NCBI GenBank assembly: GCA_002425885.1
Contig: DINC01000109.1
Location: 10,649 to 16,329, forward strand
DNA length: 5,681 nt
Source: Spirochaetia bacterium UBA5550
GTDB taxonomy: Bacteria; Spirochaetota; UBA4802; UBA5550
Direction: 5' to 3'
The first letter of the stretch is position 1, and each line of letters opens with the position of its first letter. The translations under genes and the position numbers were made by a program. Below are positions 1 to 5,681 of the stretch, in pieces. Below the pieces are notes generated by a model that saw only the letters and a list, made by a program, of their open reading frames with translations, was not told where the DNA came from and made no database searches.

Positions 1-901
1 TCTTCATTTTAACCCTGGCGCCGGTTATTGTGGGGACTTCTATCTCTCCGCCTAAACAAACTGTCGGGAAAGGTACATCAATCAGACTGAGTATGTCGTT
101 ACCGTGCCTGTCGAAAAAGTCATGTTTTTTTACATGGATTACAACATAGAGATCGCCTGTAAGCCCGTCGTTAGGAGCCTGTTCACCTTCCCCTGCAATT
201 TTGAGTCTTGAACCTGACTCAACTCCTGCGGGTATTTTAACTGTGATTGTTCTCTTCTTCCGCGTAAGCCCTGAACCGTTACAGACTTTACATGGGGAGG
301 TAATGATCTTCCCTTCGCCGCGGCATTTCGGGCATGTCTGCGTAATGGAAAAGAAGCCCTGTGTCTGCCGGACCTGTCCCATACCGTTACATACGGGGCA
401 GACAGCAGGCTTGGTTTTTGAGGAGGAGCCTGTCCCTCCGCATGTTTCACAGGTTTCGCTTCTTGGTATATCAATATGTACTTCGCTGCCGGTAGCGGCT
501 TCTTCCAGTGTTATTGAAAGATCGTACTGTAAATCAGCACCTCTTCTCGCGCGTTTTGATCTGCTTTTATTGCCGAAAGAGGATCCGAAAAATCCTTCAA
601 AAATATCCCCCAGGTCAAGGTCGCCGAAAATATCTGAAAAATCTGTATATGCTCCGCGTCCGAAGTTTTCAAAACCCTGTACTCCGTCGTGTCCGTATTT
701 ATCGTATGATGCTCTCTTTTTAGGATCCCTGAGAACTTCATAGGCTTCCGTTGCTTCCTTGAATTTCTCTTCCGATTCAGGGTTATTTTTATTCTTGTCC
801 GGGTGATATTTCAGGGCAAGTTTTCTGTACGCCTGTTTTATCTCCTGTTCGGCAGCAGTCTTGCTGACACCAAGAATTTCGTAATAATCTCTTTTTGCCA
901 A
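1..901 (-). CDS. dnaJ: Chaperone protein DnaJ (Hsp40), 3' end outside the window
   Basis: Co-chaperone that delivers unfolded proteins to DnaK and stimulates its ATPase in the cytoplasm. I read 300 codons from a TTG start before the window ends. The family is usually about 370-390 residues, so about 75-80 C-terminal residues are missing. The J domain is residues 4-70 (RDYYEILGV near the start, HPD at 33-35, which is the loop that contacts DnaK). A Gly/Phe-rich linker follows at about 75-110. The zinc-finger region has all four CxxCxGxG repeats: CETCGGTG (151), CPVCNGMG (168), CPKCRGEG (190) and CKVCNGSG (204). The substrate-binding beta domain then begins. This makes it a type I (class A) DnaJ and not a J-domain-only protein. 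The start is TTG at 901-899 because an in-frame TGA lies at 928-926 with no ATG or GTG between, the protein then begins [11 protein letters not shown] as the family does, and an AAGAGG site lies 6 bases upstream. It is the last visible gene of the operon, 75 bases after dnaK. Confidence 0.97.
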   Translation of the reverse strand, partial: MAKRDYYEILGVSKTAAEQEIKQAYRKLALKYHPDKNKNNPESEEKFKEATEAYEVLRDPKKRASYDKYGHDGVQGFENFGRGAYTDFSDIFGDLDLGDIFEGFFGSSFGNKSRSKRARRGADLQYDLSITLEEAATGSEVHIDIPRSETCETCGGTGSSSKTKPAVCPVCNGMGQVRQTQGFFSITQTCPKCRGEGKIITSPCKVCNGSGLTRKKRTITVKIPAGVESGSRLKIAGEGEQAPNDGLTGDLYVVIHVKKHDFFDRHGNDILSLIDVPFPTVCLGGEIEVPTITGARVKMK

Positions 902-907
902 TTTATG

Positions 908-913
908 CCTCTT
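908..913 (-). promoter_or_regulatory. Ribosome binding site fixing the dnaJ TTG start
   Basis: On the minus strand this reads AAGAGG, with 6 bases to the TTG at 901-899. It decides the start: no ATG or GTG is available downstream of the in-frame stop at 928-926 that would keep the conserved J-domain N-terminus. The site matches the Shine-Dalgarno consensus only partly, which fits a modest DnaJ output. Confidence 0.7.
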
Positions 914-936
914 TTTATGTATGGCTCATTATTCAA

Positions 937-960
937 AATCCGGTCATTTCTGACCGGATT
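937..960 (-). repeat. Perfect 10-bp inverted repeat (RNA hairpin) between dnaK and dnaJ
   Basis: The arms AATCCGGTCA (937-946) and TGACCGGATT (951-960) are exact reverse complements around a 4-base loop. In the operon mRNA the loop reads GAAA, a GNRA-type tetraloop that is known to stabilise stems. The stem starts 16 bases after the dnaK stop and ends 35 bases before the dnaJ start. Only a short U stretch (UU, then UUG) follows it, so it is not a classical strong intrinsic terminator. It could be a partial attenuator, an RNase processing boundary or a 3' stabiliser of the dnaK message. The hairpin is seen in the sequence; its function is inferred. Confidence 0.8.
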
Positions 961-976
961 CAGGTTTAACTCGGTT

Positions 977-2899
977 TTATTTTTCGTCAACTACTTCATA
1001 GTCGGCGTCATAAACTTTATCTTTACCGGCTGCTTCACTTTCATCGCTCTCCGGTTTCTGCTGCTGCTGAGGTTCACCCTGCTGTTGCTGTTGCTGCGAT
1101 GCCTCCTGGTATATCCTTGTTGCAAAGCCGTGCGAGGCCTGCTCAAGTTCGGTTTTCGCCTGCTTGATTGTTTCCGCGTTATCACTCTCCATTGCTGTGC
1201 GGAGTTTAGCTATGGCTGAGTTAATCTGATCTTTTTCAGAGGGCTCAATCTTCGCTTCGTTCTCGCGCATCATTTTTTCCATCGAGTAGATGAGAGTGTC
1301 AGCCTCATTTCTGGCTTCTATGAGAGACTTAAGTTTTCTGTCCTCTTCAGCGTGGAGTTCGGCTTCTTTTACCATCTTGTCTATGTCAGCATCGGAAAGC
1401 CCGCTTGATGATTCAATTCTGATCTTCTGCTCTTTGCCTGTACCCAGATCTTTTGCGGATACATGAACAATACCGTTAGCGTCTATATCGAAAGTAACCT
1501 CGATCTGCGGTATTCCCCTTGGTGCAGGAGGTATGTCTGTAAGATCAAACCTCCCGAGAGTCCTGTTCTGCGCCGCGAGTTCTCTCTCTCCCTGAAGAAC
1601 ATGTATAGATACCGCAGGCTGGCTGTCTGCAGCTGTGGAGAATATCTGGCTCTTCCTGGCCGGGATTGTTGTGTTTCTGTCAATGAGTTTTGTCATTACT
1701 CCGCCGAGAGTTTCGATGCCCAGTGAAAGCGGTGTAACGTCAAGGAGAAGAACGTCATGCACATCACCCGCAAGAACTCCACCCTGGATTGCAGCGCCAA
1801 TTGCAACAACCTCGTCCGGGTTAACACCTTTGTGCGGCTCTTTTGCAAACACTCTTTTTACAATCTCCTGAACTGCAGGGATCCTTGTGGAACCGCCCAC
1901 GAGGATAACCTCATCTATATCCCCTGCTGTGAGCCCGGCATCTTCAAGGGCCTTCATGCATGGTACTTTTGTTGATTCAATGAGGTCCTCATTGAGCTGC
2001 TCGAATTTTGCTCTTGTGAGTGTTGTAACAAGGTGTTTCGGGCCGCTCTGATCAGCTGTGAGGAACGGGATGTTTATTTCTGTCTGCATCTTCCCTGAAA
2101 GCTCAATCTTCGCTTTCTCAGCGGATTCCTTGAGCCTCTGGAGAGCCATCTTATCTTTTGATACGTCAATACCTGTCTGCTTTTTAAATTCAGTGATAAG
2201 CCATTCCATGATCCTCTGGTCGAAGTCGTCACCGCCGAGATGAGTGTTACCATTAGTAGATTTAACCTCGAAAACACCGTCACCCAGTTCAAGAATTGAT
2301 ATATCGAATGTACCGCCGCCAAGGTCATATACAGCGATCTTTTCGTTTTCCTTACTTTTATCGAGACCATAGGCAAGAGCCGCTGCCGTAGGTTCGTTAA
2401 TAATCCTTTCAACTTCAAGGCCTGCAATACGACCCGCATCCTTTGTCGCCTGTCTCTGTGAATCGTTGAAGTAAGCGGGCACTGTAATTACCGCTTTGGT
2501 AACTGTTTCTCCGAGAAAATCCTCTGCTGTCTGTTTCATTTTCTGGAGAACTCTCGCTGATATCTCCTGCGGTGTAAATTCACCTGCAACAGTTTTTATG
2601 GTAACTCCGCCTTTGTTGTCATCTTTGACATTATATGGCACCATCGATATCTCGCCGGTTACCTCTGAGAATTTTCGCCCCATAAATCTCTTTACGGAAC
2701 GTATAGTGTTCTCCGGGTTTGTGATGATCTGGTTTTTTGCAACCTGGCCCACAAGCCTCTCGCCTTTATCTGTGTATGCAACTATTGAGGGTGTAGTTCT
2801 CTGCCCCTCTGAGTTCTGTATAACAACCGGCTCACCGCCTGACATAACAGATACGCAGGAGTTTGTTGTTCCTAAATCTATTCCAATAATTTTACTCAT
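977..2899 (-). CDS. dnaK: Chaperone protein DnaK (Hsp70)
   Basis: Cytoplasmic ATP-dependent chaperone that binds and releases hydrophobic segments of unfolded proteins, working with DnaJ and GrpE. The 640 residues match the full family length. The ATPase domain (about 1-380) shows [10 protein letters not shown] (5-14), the catalytic-lysine region SVKRFMGR (68-75), [11 protein letters not shown] (168-178), the signature [12 protein letters not shown] (190-201) with the phosphate-contacting threonine at 197, and [13 protein letters not shown] (332-344). The interdomain linker DVLLLDVTP is at 382-390. The beta substrate-binding domain runs to about 500 ([11 protein letters not shown], 435-445; [14 protein letters not shown], 471-484). 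A helical lid follows, then a disordered tail with glutamine runs at 602-607 and 611-614, ending in EVVDEK. Residues 75-110 carry the insertion typical of Gram-negative and not Firmicute DnaK. The ATG at 2899 has AAGGAG (2913-2908) 8 bases upstream, the strongest ribosome site in the operon. Wording closest to spirochaete DnaK is from memory. grpE lies 74 bases upstream. Confidence 0.99.
   Translation of the reverse strand: MSKIIGIDLGTTNSCVSVMSGGEPVVIQNSEGQRTTPSIVAYTDKGERLVGQVAKNQIITNPENTIRSVKRFMGRKFSEVTGEISMVPYNVKDDNKGGVTIKTVAGEFTPQEISARVLQKMKQTAEDFLGETVTKAVITVPAYFNDSQRQATKDAGRIAGLEVERIINEPTAAALAYGLDKSKENEKIAVYDLGGGTFDISILELGDGVFEVKSTNGNTHLGGDDFDQRIMEWLITEFKKQTGIDVSKDKMALQRLKESAEKAKIELSGKMQTEINIPFLTADQSGPKHLVTTLTRAKFEQLNEDLIESTKVPCMKALEDAGLTAGDIDEVILVGGSTRIPAVQEIVKRVFAKEPHKGVNPDEVVAIGAAIQGGVLAGDVHDVLLLDVTPLSLGIETLGGVMTKLIDRNTTIPARKSQIFSTAADSQPAVSIHVLQGERELAAQNRTLGRFDLTDIPPAPRGIPQIEVTFDIDANGIVHVSAKDLGTGKEQKIRIESSSGLSDADIDKMVKEAELHAEEDRKLKSLIEARNEADTLIYSMEKMMRENEAKIEPSEKDQINSAIAKLRTAMESDNAETIKQAKTELEQASHGFATRIYQEASQQQQQQGEPQQQQKPESDESEAAGKDKVYDADYEVVDEK
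1058..1096 (-). repeat. Glutamine-codon triplet tract in the dnaK tail
   Basis: Two runs of CAG/CAA codons encode six glutamines (1096-1079) and four glutamines (1069-1058), separated by a short GEP spacer. On the plus strand they appear as CTG and TTG triplets. The four-codon run is pure CAG, and the six-codon run mixes CAG with CAA. They lie in the disordered linker after the DnaK lid, so length changes in multiples of three would be tolerated. Confidence 0.8.
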
Positions 2900-2961
2900 A
2901 ATCTTTACTCCTTCAGAATAATTATATTAACTTGTCGTGGTTAAATTTCATTTTTAACAGC

Positions 2962-2973
2962 ACCGGGCCCGGT
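2962..2973. repeat. 12-base perfect palindrome just after the grpE stop
   Basis: ACCGGGCCCGGT is identical on both strands and begins at the base directly after the grpE TAA (2976-2974). As RNA it could form only a 4-bp GC-rich stem with a GGCC loop, or a 6-bp duplex between two molecules. No U tract follows, so I do not call it a terminator. Its role is unknown and it may be incidental. Confidence 0.5.
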
Positions 2974-3645
2974 TTACGCACCCTCATCCGTTTGTGTCTC
3001 TTCCTGCTTCGGAGCCGGCTTTGTCACCTTTACCTTCGCAGTCCTTACTATATATTCCTCCAGCCTGAAACCTTTCTGGTAGACTTTTGTTACTGTGTCT
3101 GAGCTGATTTCAGGATCTGTGGCAATTTCAACAGCTTCATGATAGTTCGGATCGAATGGCTGATTCTCTGATTCTATCTCCTCGATCCCGTATTTCGACA
3201 GCGCATCAATGAGTCTCTTCGATGTCATTTTGACACCTTCAATAAGAGAGCTGCTGGCATCGCTGCTGTTTTCTTCTGATATAACAGAAGAGGCTTCAAT
3301 GGCTCTTAACAGGTCATCATTTATATTAAGAACATCAAGTGCAAAATCCTTAATCGCAAGCTTCTTATAGTCCTCCTGCAATTTTGCAGTTCTTTTTCTG
3401 AAGTTCTCGAAATCAGCCTGTCTCCTCTGCATCAGGTCTTTCATCGTCTCGATCTCTTTATTCAGGCGGATTATCTCCGCGTCCTGGGAAGAAATCTCTT
3501 TTCCCATCTTTTCTGATTCTTCACAGCTGCAGTTGTTGTCCTGATTCTCCCTGGCATCTTTCTGCTCCCGGAGAGTCTCTTCTTTGTTAGCTGTAATATC
3601 TTCCGTAGTCATATCTGTCTGCTCCGCTTTAACTTTTCTTGGCAT
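2974..3645 (-). CDS. grpE: GrpE nucleotide exchange factor for DnaK
   Basis: Homodimeric cytoplasmic co-chaperone that opens the DnaK nucleotide cleft, releases ADP and so resets the chaperone cycle; in known bacteria its long helix acts as a thermosensor. It has 223 residues, near the upper end of the usual range of about 180-220. The order is a charged, probably disordered N-terminus (1-50), a long coiled-coil dimer helix (about 52-115, with the typical RRQADFENFRKRT at 74-86), a Ser/Glu-rich insert (119-134), a four-helix segment and the C-terminal beta wing. The family signature is visible as FDPNYHEAV (164-172) followed by GFRLEEYIVRTAKVKV (192-207). The ATG at 3645 directly follows the hrcA stop (TAA then ATG), which suggests translational coupling. 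Its own ribosome site, GAGG, is 12 bases away and poor. An alternative ATG at codon 12 (3612-3610) has GGAG 9 bases upstream (3625-3622) and would give 212 residues. The N-terminus is therefore the uncertain part. Confidence 0.97.
   Translation of the reverse strand: MPRKVKAEQTDMTTEDITANKEETLREQKDARENQDNNCSCEESEKMGKEISSQDAEIIRLNKEIETMKDLMQRRQADFENFRKRTAKLQEDYKKLAIKDFALDVLNINDDLLRAIEASSVISEENSSDASSSLIEGVKMTSKRLIDALSKYGIEEIESENQPFDPNYHEAVEIATDPEISSDTVTKVYQKGFRLEEYIVRTAKVKVTKPAPKQEETQTDEGA
3622..3625 (-). promoter_or_regulatory. Possible ribosome site for an internal grpE start
   Basis: On the minus strand GGAG lies 9 bases before an in-frame ATG (3612-3610), which is codon 12 of the longer grpE reading. 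It is a better match than the site available to the first ATG at 3645. It could be the main start or a second one. The residues lost are a poorly conserved charged leader, so protein sequence does not settle the choice. Confidence 0.35.
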
Positions 3646-4698
3646 TTATTTTGACATCCTCGTCAGAAGGCCGGAAACCGCTTTCCCTGTGTAATCAACA
3701 AGTGGAACAACCTTTTCGTAATCCATTCTTGTGGGGCCTATAACACCTATGGCTCCTACAGGTTTGTTCCCTATTTTGTATGGTGATGTCACAAGACTGC
3801 ATCCGGTAACTTTCTCGTTGTCTATCTCCTCCCCGATTAGTATTTTAATTCCTTCACTCTCGACATGTTTTTCGAGAATGCTTTTAATTATATTTTTTTC
3901 TTCTATAATATTAAGAAGACTGTTAAGTCTCGATTCTTCAACCATCTCAGGAATCCTGAGAAGGTTTTCGATTCCGTCTATGTTTATGCTGGATTCACCG
4001 GTTTCAGCAAGGGCGAGCTGGGCTATGTCAATGGCAAGTTCCCTGTTTGTGGAAGATTTTCTGTCGCCGCGAAGCTCTCCGAAAATATTATCTTTAATTT
4101 CCTGAAGGGAGTAGCCGCAGAGTTCACTTGTGAGATACTTCGAATATTCAGAGAGCTCATCCTGTGTGACTCTTACAGACACTATTACTTTGCGGGTCAG
4201 GATCATCCCTGTGCGGGTGACTGCTATTACAAGAACCTCGCTGCTCTCAAGCTGGATTATCTCCACAAGCTTCAGCACTGTAAAGTCGGGCTTTGGTGAA
4301 AGCATAACACCTGCATAACGGGAAACCATGGAGAGCATCCTGGTGACAGATTCAAAAATCTTGTCAAGCTGGAGCTCCTTCTGAAAAATTTTCTCATCAA
4401 TCTCCATGTCATGAAAGCTTGAATCGTAATTTTCAAGGAGGGAGTTGACATAATACCTGTAGCCTTTGTCTGTCGGAATTCTTCCGGCTGATGTGTGCGG
4501 CTGCATCAGGTAGCCAAGCCTCTCAAGGTCATACATGATGTTTCTCATGGTTGCCGGGGAGAGGGAAAATGAATATTTCTGTACGAATGATCTTGAACCC
4601 ACGGCTTTTCCGGTTTCAATATATTCGTAAACAATAGAATTAAGGATTGCAGATTCCCTTTCGTCCAGAATTCTTTCTGTTTCAAATCCGTTGGGCAC
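3646..4698 (-). CDS. hrcA: Heat-inducible transcription repressor HrcA
   Basis: Dimeric repressor that binds CIRCE operators and shuts off chaperone operons. In known bacteria its activity depends on GroEL, so unfolded proteins that occupy GroEL cause derepression. From the GTG at 4698 the protein has 350 residues, normal for the family. The N-terminal winged helix-turn-helix is at about 10-84 (LDERESAILNSIVYEYIETGK near the start in two parts, SPATMRNIMYDLERLGYL at 47-64, HTSAGRIPTDKGYRYYV at 68-84). It is followed by a GAF-like core with an inserted domain, and the C-terminal GPTRMDYEKVVPLVDY (321-336) is characteristic. I chose the 4698 GTG because AAGGGGG (4711-4705) lies 6 bases upstream. 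A GTG 30 bases further out at 4728 falls inside the CIRCE arm and has no ribosome site. The stop abuts the grpE ATG. It is first in the CIRCE-controlled operon, so it represses its own synthesis. Confidence 0.97.
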   Translation of the reverse strand: MPNGFETERILDERESAILNSIVYEYIETGKAVGSRSFVQKYSFSLSPATMRNIMYDLERLGYLMQPHTSAGRIPTDKGYRYYVNSLLENYDSSFHDMEIDEKIFQKELQLDKIFESVTRMLSMVSRYAGVMLSPKPDFTVLKLVEIIQLESSEVLVIAVTRTGMILTRKVIVSVRVTQDELSEYSKYLTSELCGYSLQEIKDNIFGELRGDRKSSTNRELAIDIAQLALAETGESSINIDGIENLLRIPEMVEESRLNSLLNIIEEKNIIKSILEKHVESEGIKILIGEEIDNEKVTGCSLVTSPYKIGNKPVGAIGVIGPTRMDYEKVVPLVDYTGKAVSGLLTRMSK

Positions 4699-4704
4699 TC
4701 TTAA

Positions 4705-4711
4705 CCCCCTT
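4705..4711 (-). promoter_or_regulatory. Ribosome binding site of hrcA
   Basis: The minus strand reads AAGGGGG, then 6 bases, then GTG (4698-4696). This supports the 350-residue HrcA over a 360-residue version starting within the operator at 4728. The site lies only 10 bases downstream of the CIRCE repeat, so folding of CIRCE in the mRNA could affect ribosome access. Confidence 0.65.
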
Positions 4712-4721
4712 CCCGTGTTTA

Positions 4722-4748
4722 TTAGCACTCGTTATTTATGAGTGCTAA
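4722..4748 (-). promoter_or_regulatory. CIRCE operator (HrcA binding site)
   Basis: TTAGCACTC (4722-4730), a 9-base spacer (4731-4739) and GAGTGCTAA (4740-4748) match the CIRCE consensus at all 18 arm positions and in spacer length. The operator lies immediately downstream of the -10 element, so bound HrcA would cover the transcription start and block the polymerase. It ends 23 bases before the hrcA start codon. It would also be transcribed near the 5' end of the mRNA and could form a 9-bp stem; in Bacillus subtilis such a stem influences mRNA stability. Confidence 0.97.
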
Positions 4749-4751
4749 TAA

Positions 4752-4781
4752 ACAATATAATAATAATCCTTCCAGCGTCAA
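4752..4781 (-). promoter_or_regulatory. Sigma70-type promoter of the hrcA-grpE-dnaK-dnaJ operon
   Basis: On the minus strand a -35 TTGACG (4781-4776, 5 of 6 to consensus) is followed after 16 bases by TATATT (4759-4754, 5 of 6). An overlapping alternative -10, TATTGT, has an 18-base spacer. Transcription would start at about 4748-4746, the first bases of CIRCE, leaving a leader of about 50 bases before hrcA. This is the usual arrangement of CIRCE-controlled vegetative promoters. No separate heat-shock sigma factor motif is needed to explain regulation. Confidence 0.8.
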
Positions 4782-4801
4782 GGAAAAATTTTATTTTTTC
4801 C
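4782..4801 (-). other. AT-rich inverted repeat after the upstream gene, doubtful terminator
   Basis: GGAAAAA (4782-4788) and TTTTTCC (4795-4801) form a 7-bp stem with a 6-base loop, beginning 8 bases after the stop of the upstream gene. The stem has only two GC pairs and is followed directly by the -35 hexamer instead of a U tract. If it terminates at all it is probably leaky, so some transcripts from the upstream gene may run into hrcA. Confidence 0.3.
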
Positions 4802-4809
4802 GGTGGTTT

Positions 4810-5643
4810 TTATTTTTTTGCAGGGGGTTTTTTCCTGGTTTTTTCGTCAGAATCCTGTTTTTTGTCACCTGCTTCCATTGTAAGTCTTGCTGCGTCAATT
4901 GTGGTTTTAAGCTTATCCGCTTCACCGCTCTCACCCATTACTACGTGGACTTTCCGCAGGGCTTCAAGCAGTTCTATAGATTTTTTCAGGTCCTCCCTGG
5001 ATTTTGAAGAGAGTTCATACTTTGTCCTGTACTGTTTCGCGGCCTCTTCGAGAGAATCTTTGGCAAGCCTCATATGCTCAATTCTGGTCCGGAAAAATTC
5101 CTCGCGCGGGTCCCTGTATTTAAGTATATCAGAGAAATTGACCAGGTTTCTGATTATTACCGCAACTTTTGCCTGAAGTTCTACAAAGAGCCATTTCCAC
5201 TTGGAATCCTCCCCCATTGTATTTTTCAGAGTAAAGAGCATGTCATTTAGCCTGTTTGACAGGTCATTTAAATGGCGGGGATTGAGCTGAACTATATTTG
5301 CGAGATACTCCTCATTTTCTTTAAGTGATTCGCGGTCTACGTCATCACCCACAATTTCTTTCATTAATTGAAGAATTTTGGAAAAATTCGACTTGGCCAT
5401 GTCCAGGCTTTTGTTGTTTTTTATCCCCAGCATATTAAGTGAGAGGTCGTTCATTTTTATGTAAATATCGATGGTCTTAAGCAGATAATTCACCATCTCG
5501 AGATTATAATAGGGTTCAAGTTTGGAATTGCTCTTTTTTTTGGAAGCGATTTCTCTCGCTTTTTTTTCAAATTCATCAGATTCAACTTTAAGGGCTTTTA
5601 TATCGTCATTATATGCCGCTTTTTGAGCTTTGGATATGGCCAT
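4810..5643 (-). CDS. Uncharacterised helical, charged protein of 277 residues
   Basis: I do not recognise this family. The protein is cytoplasmic by appearance: no signal peptide, no membrane segment and no cysteine. It is rich in Lys, Glu, Leu and Asn and looks almost wholly alpha-helical. Helical stretches with heptad-like spacing include about 7-37, 45-70, 78-98, 105-145 and 180-235. The most hydrophobic part is about 149-175 (WKWLFVELQAKVAVIIRNL at 149-167), which reads as an amphipathic helix and not a membrane span. The end (259-277) is a disordered Lys/Asp tail, KPPAKK. No catalytic motif is visible. The ATG at 5643 has GGAG (5653-5650) 6 bases upstream, and a possible -10 TATAAA lies at 5665-5660, with any -35 outside the window. 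It lies upstream of the CIRCE promoter on the same strand, so co-transcription is possible but not required. A structural, scaffold or chaperone-linked role would be guesswork. Coding status is supported by length, ribosome site and neighbour-like codon use. Confidence 0.85.
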   Translation of the reverse strand: MAISKAQKAAYNDDIKALKVESDEFEKKAREIASKKKSNSKLEPYYNLEMVNYLLKTIDIYIKMNDLSLNMLGIKNNKSLDMAKSNFSKILQLMKEIVGDDVDRESLKENEEYLANIVQLNPRHLNDLSNRLNDMLFTLKNTMGEDSKWKWLFVELQAKVAVIIRNLVNFSDILKYRDPREEFFRTRIEHMRLAKDSLEEAAKQYRTKYELSSKSREDLKKSIELLEALRKVHVVMGESGEADKLKTTIDAARLTMEAGDKKQDSDEKTRKKPPAKK

Positions 5644-5681
5644 TTTTTGCTCCAGGGAGTTTATAATTAATAGAATTATTT

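Noticed and set aside
149..475. Zinc-ribbon-like CxxC repeats that could suggest a separate DNA-binding protein
   Set aside because: The four CxxCxGxG repeats are in frame with the J domain and have the standard DnaJ spacing, so they are the DnaJ zinc region.
803..1219. Plus-strand open frame of 138 codons with a hydrophobic, Leu/Phe-rich product
   Set aside because: It lies antisense to the dnaJ start, the intergenic hairpin and the dnaK tail. The leucine runs come from the complement of the dnaK CAG tract, and there is no supporting ribosome site or family resemblance.
2496..2921. Plus-strand open frame antisense to the dnaK N-terminus
   Set aside because: It is a shadow of the strongly constrained dnaK codons; the minus-strand reading matches DnaK motif by motif.
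2918..2945. Possible internal promoter before dnaK: TATAAT on the minus strand at 2926-2921
   Set aside because: No acceptable -35 lies at 16-18 bases upstream, and the start point would fall almost on the AAGGAG ribosome site, leaving a leader of about 15 bases. It is more likely an AT-rich leader.
3272..3291. 7-bp inverted repeat (TCTTCTG, 6-base loop, CAGAAGA) inside grpE
   Set aside because: It is within coding sequence for the Ser/Glu-rich insert, where codon choice easily yields such repeats. No other evidence of function.
4742..5176. Plus-strand open frames starting in the CIRCE element and running over the upstream gene
   Set aside because: The product is low-complexity Phe/Ser, produced by the complement of the Lys-rich tail of the minus-strand gene. 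The CIRCE symmetry does not by itself imply divergent transcription, and I see no convincing plus-strand promoter.

Overview
The window is a chaperone (heat-shock) operon read entirely from the minus strand. In transcription order, from high to low coordinate, it holds an unrecognised helical-protein gene (5643-4810), then a sigma70-type promoter with a perfect CIRCE operator (about 4781-4722). These are followed by hrcA (4698-3646), grpE (3645-2974), dnaK (2899-977) and dnaJ (901 to beyond base 1, so its C-terminus is missing). No RNA gene, mobile element, CRISPR array or plus-strand gene is supported.

The likely host is a bacterium of moderate GC content. DnaK is 640 residues long and carries the subdomain IB insertion of the Gram-negative type. 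From memory its wording resembles spirochaete DnaK most closely, for example the stretches around residues 30-60, 465-500 and the EVVDEK end. An hrcA-grpE-dnaK-dnaJ order under CIRCE is known in Leptospira and in Gram-positive bacteria. Spirochaetota is therefore my best guess, but it rests on recalled similarity and not on a search.

The genes form a self-regulated circuit. HrcA binds CIRCE, which overlaps the predicted transcription start, and represses the whole operon. GrpE, DnaK and DnaJ form the Hsp70 refolding cycle: J-domain-stimulated ATP hydrolysis, substrate capture, then GrpE-driven nucleotide exchange. Translation signals differ along the operon. hrcA has a GTG start with a purine-rich ribosome site. 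The grpE ATG directly abuts the hrcA stop. dnaK has an ATG and a strong AAGGAG site. dnaJ starts at TTG, behind a perfect 10-bp hairpin. This pattern could give high DnaK and lower HrcA and DnaJ output from one mRNA.

I see no exotic or previously undescribed system. The items most worth a second look are the unidentified 277-residue gene upstream of the operator, the dnaK-dnaJ intergenic hairpin with a GAAA loop, and the TTG start of dnaJ. Gaps between genes are short (75, 74, 0 and about 111 bases), and no stretch over 300 bases lacks a gene.
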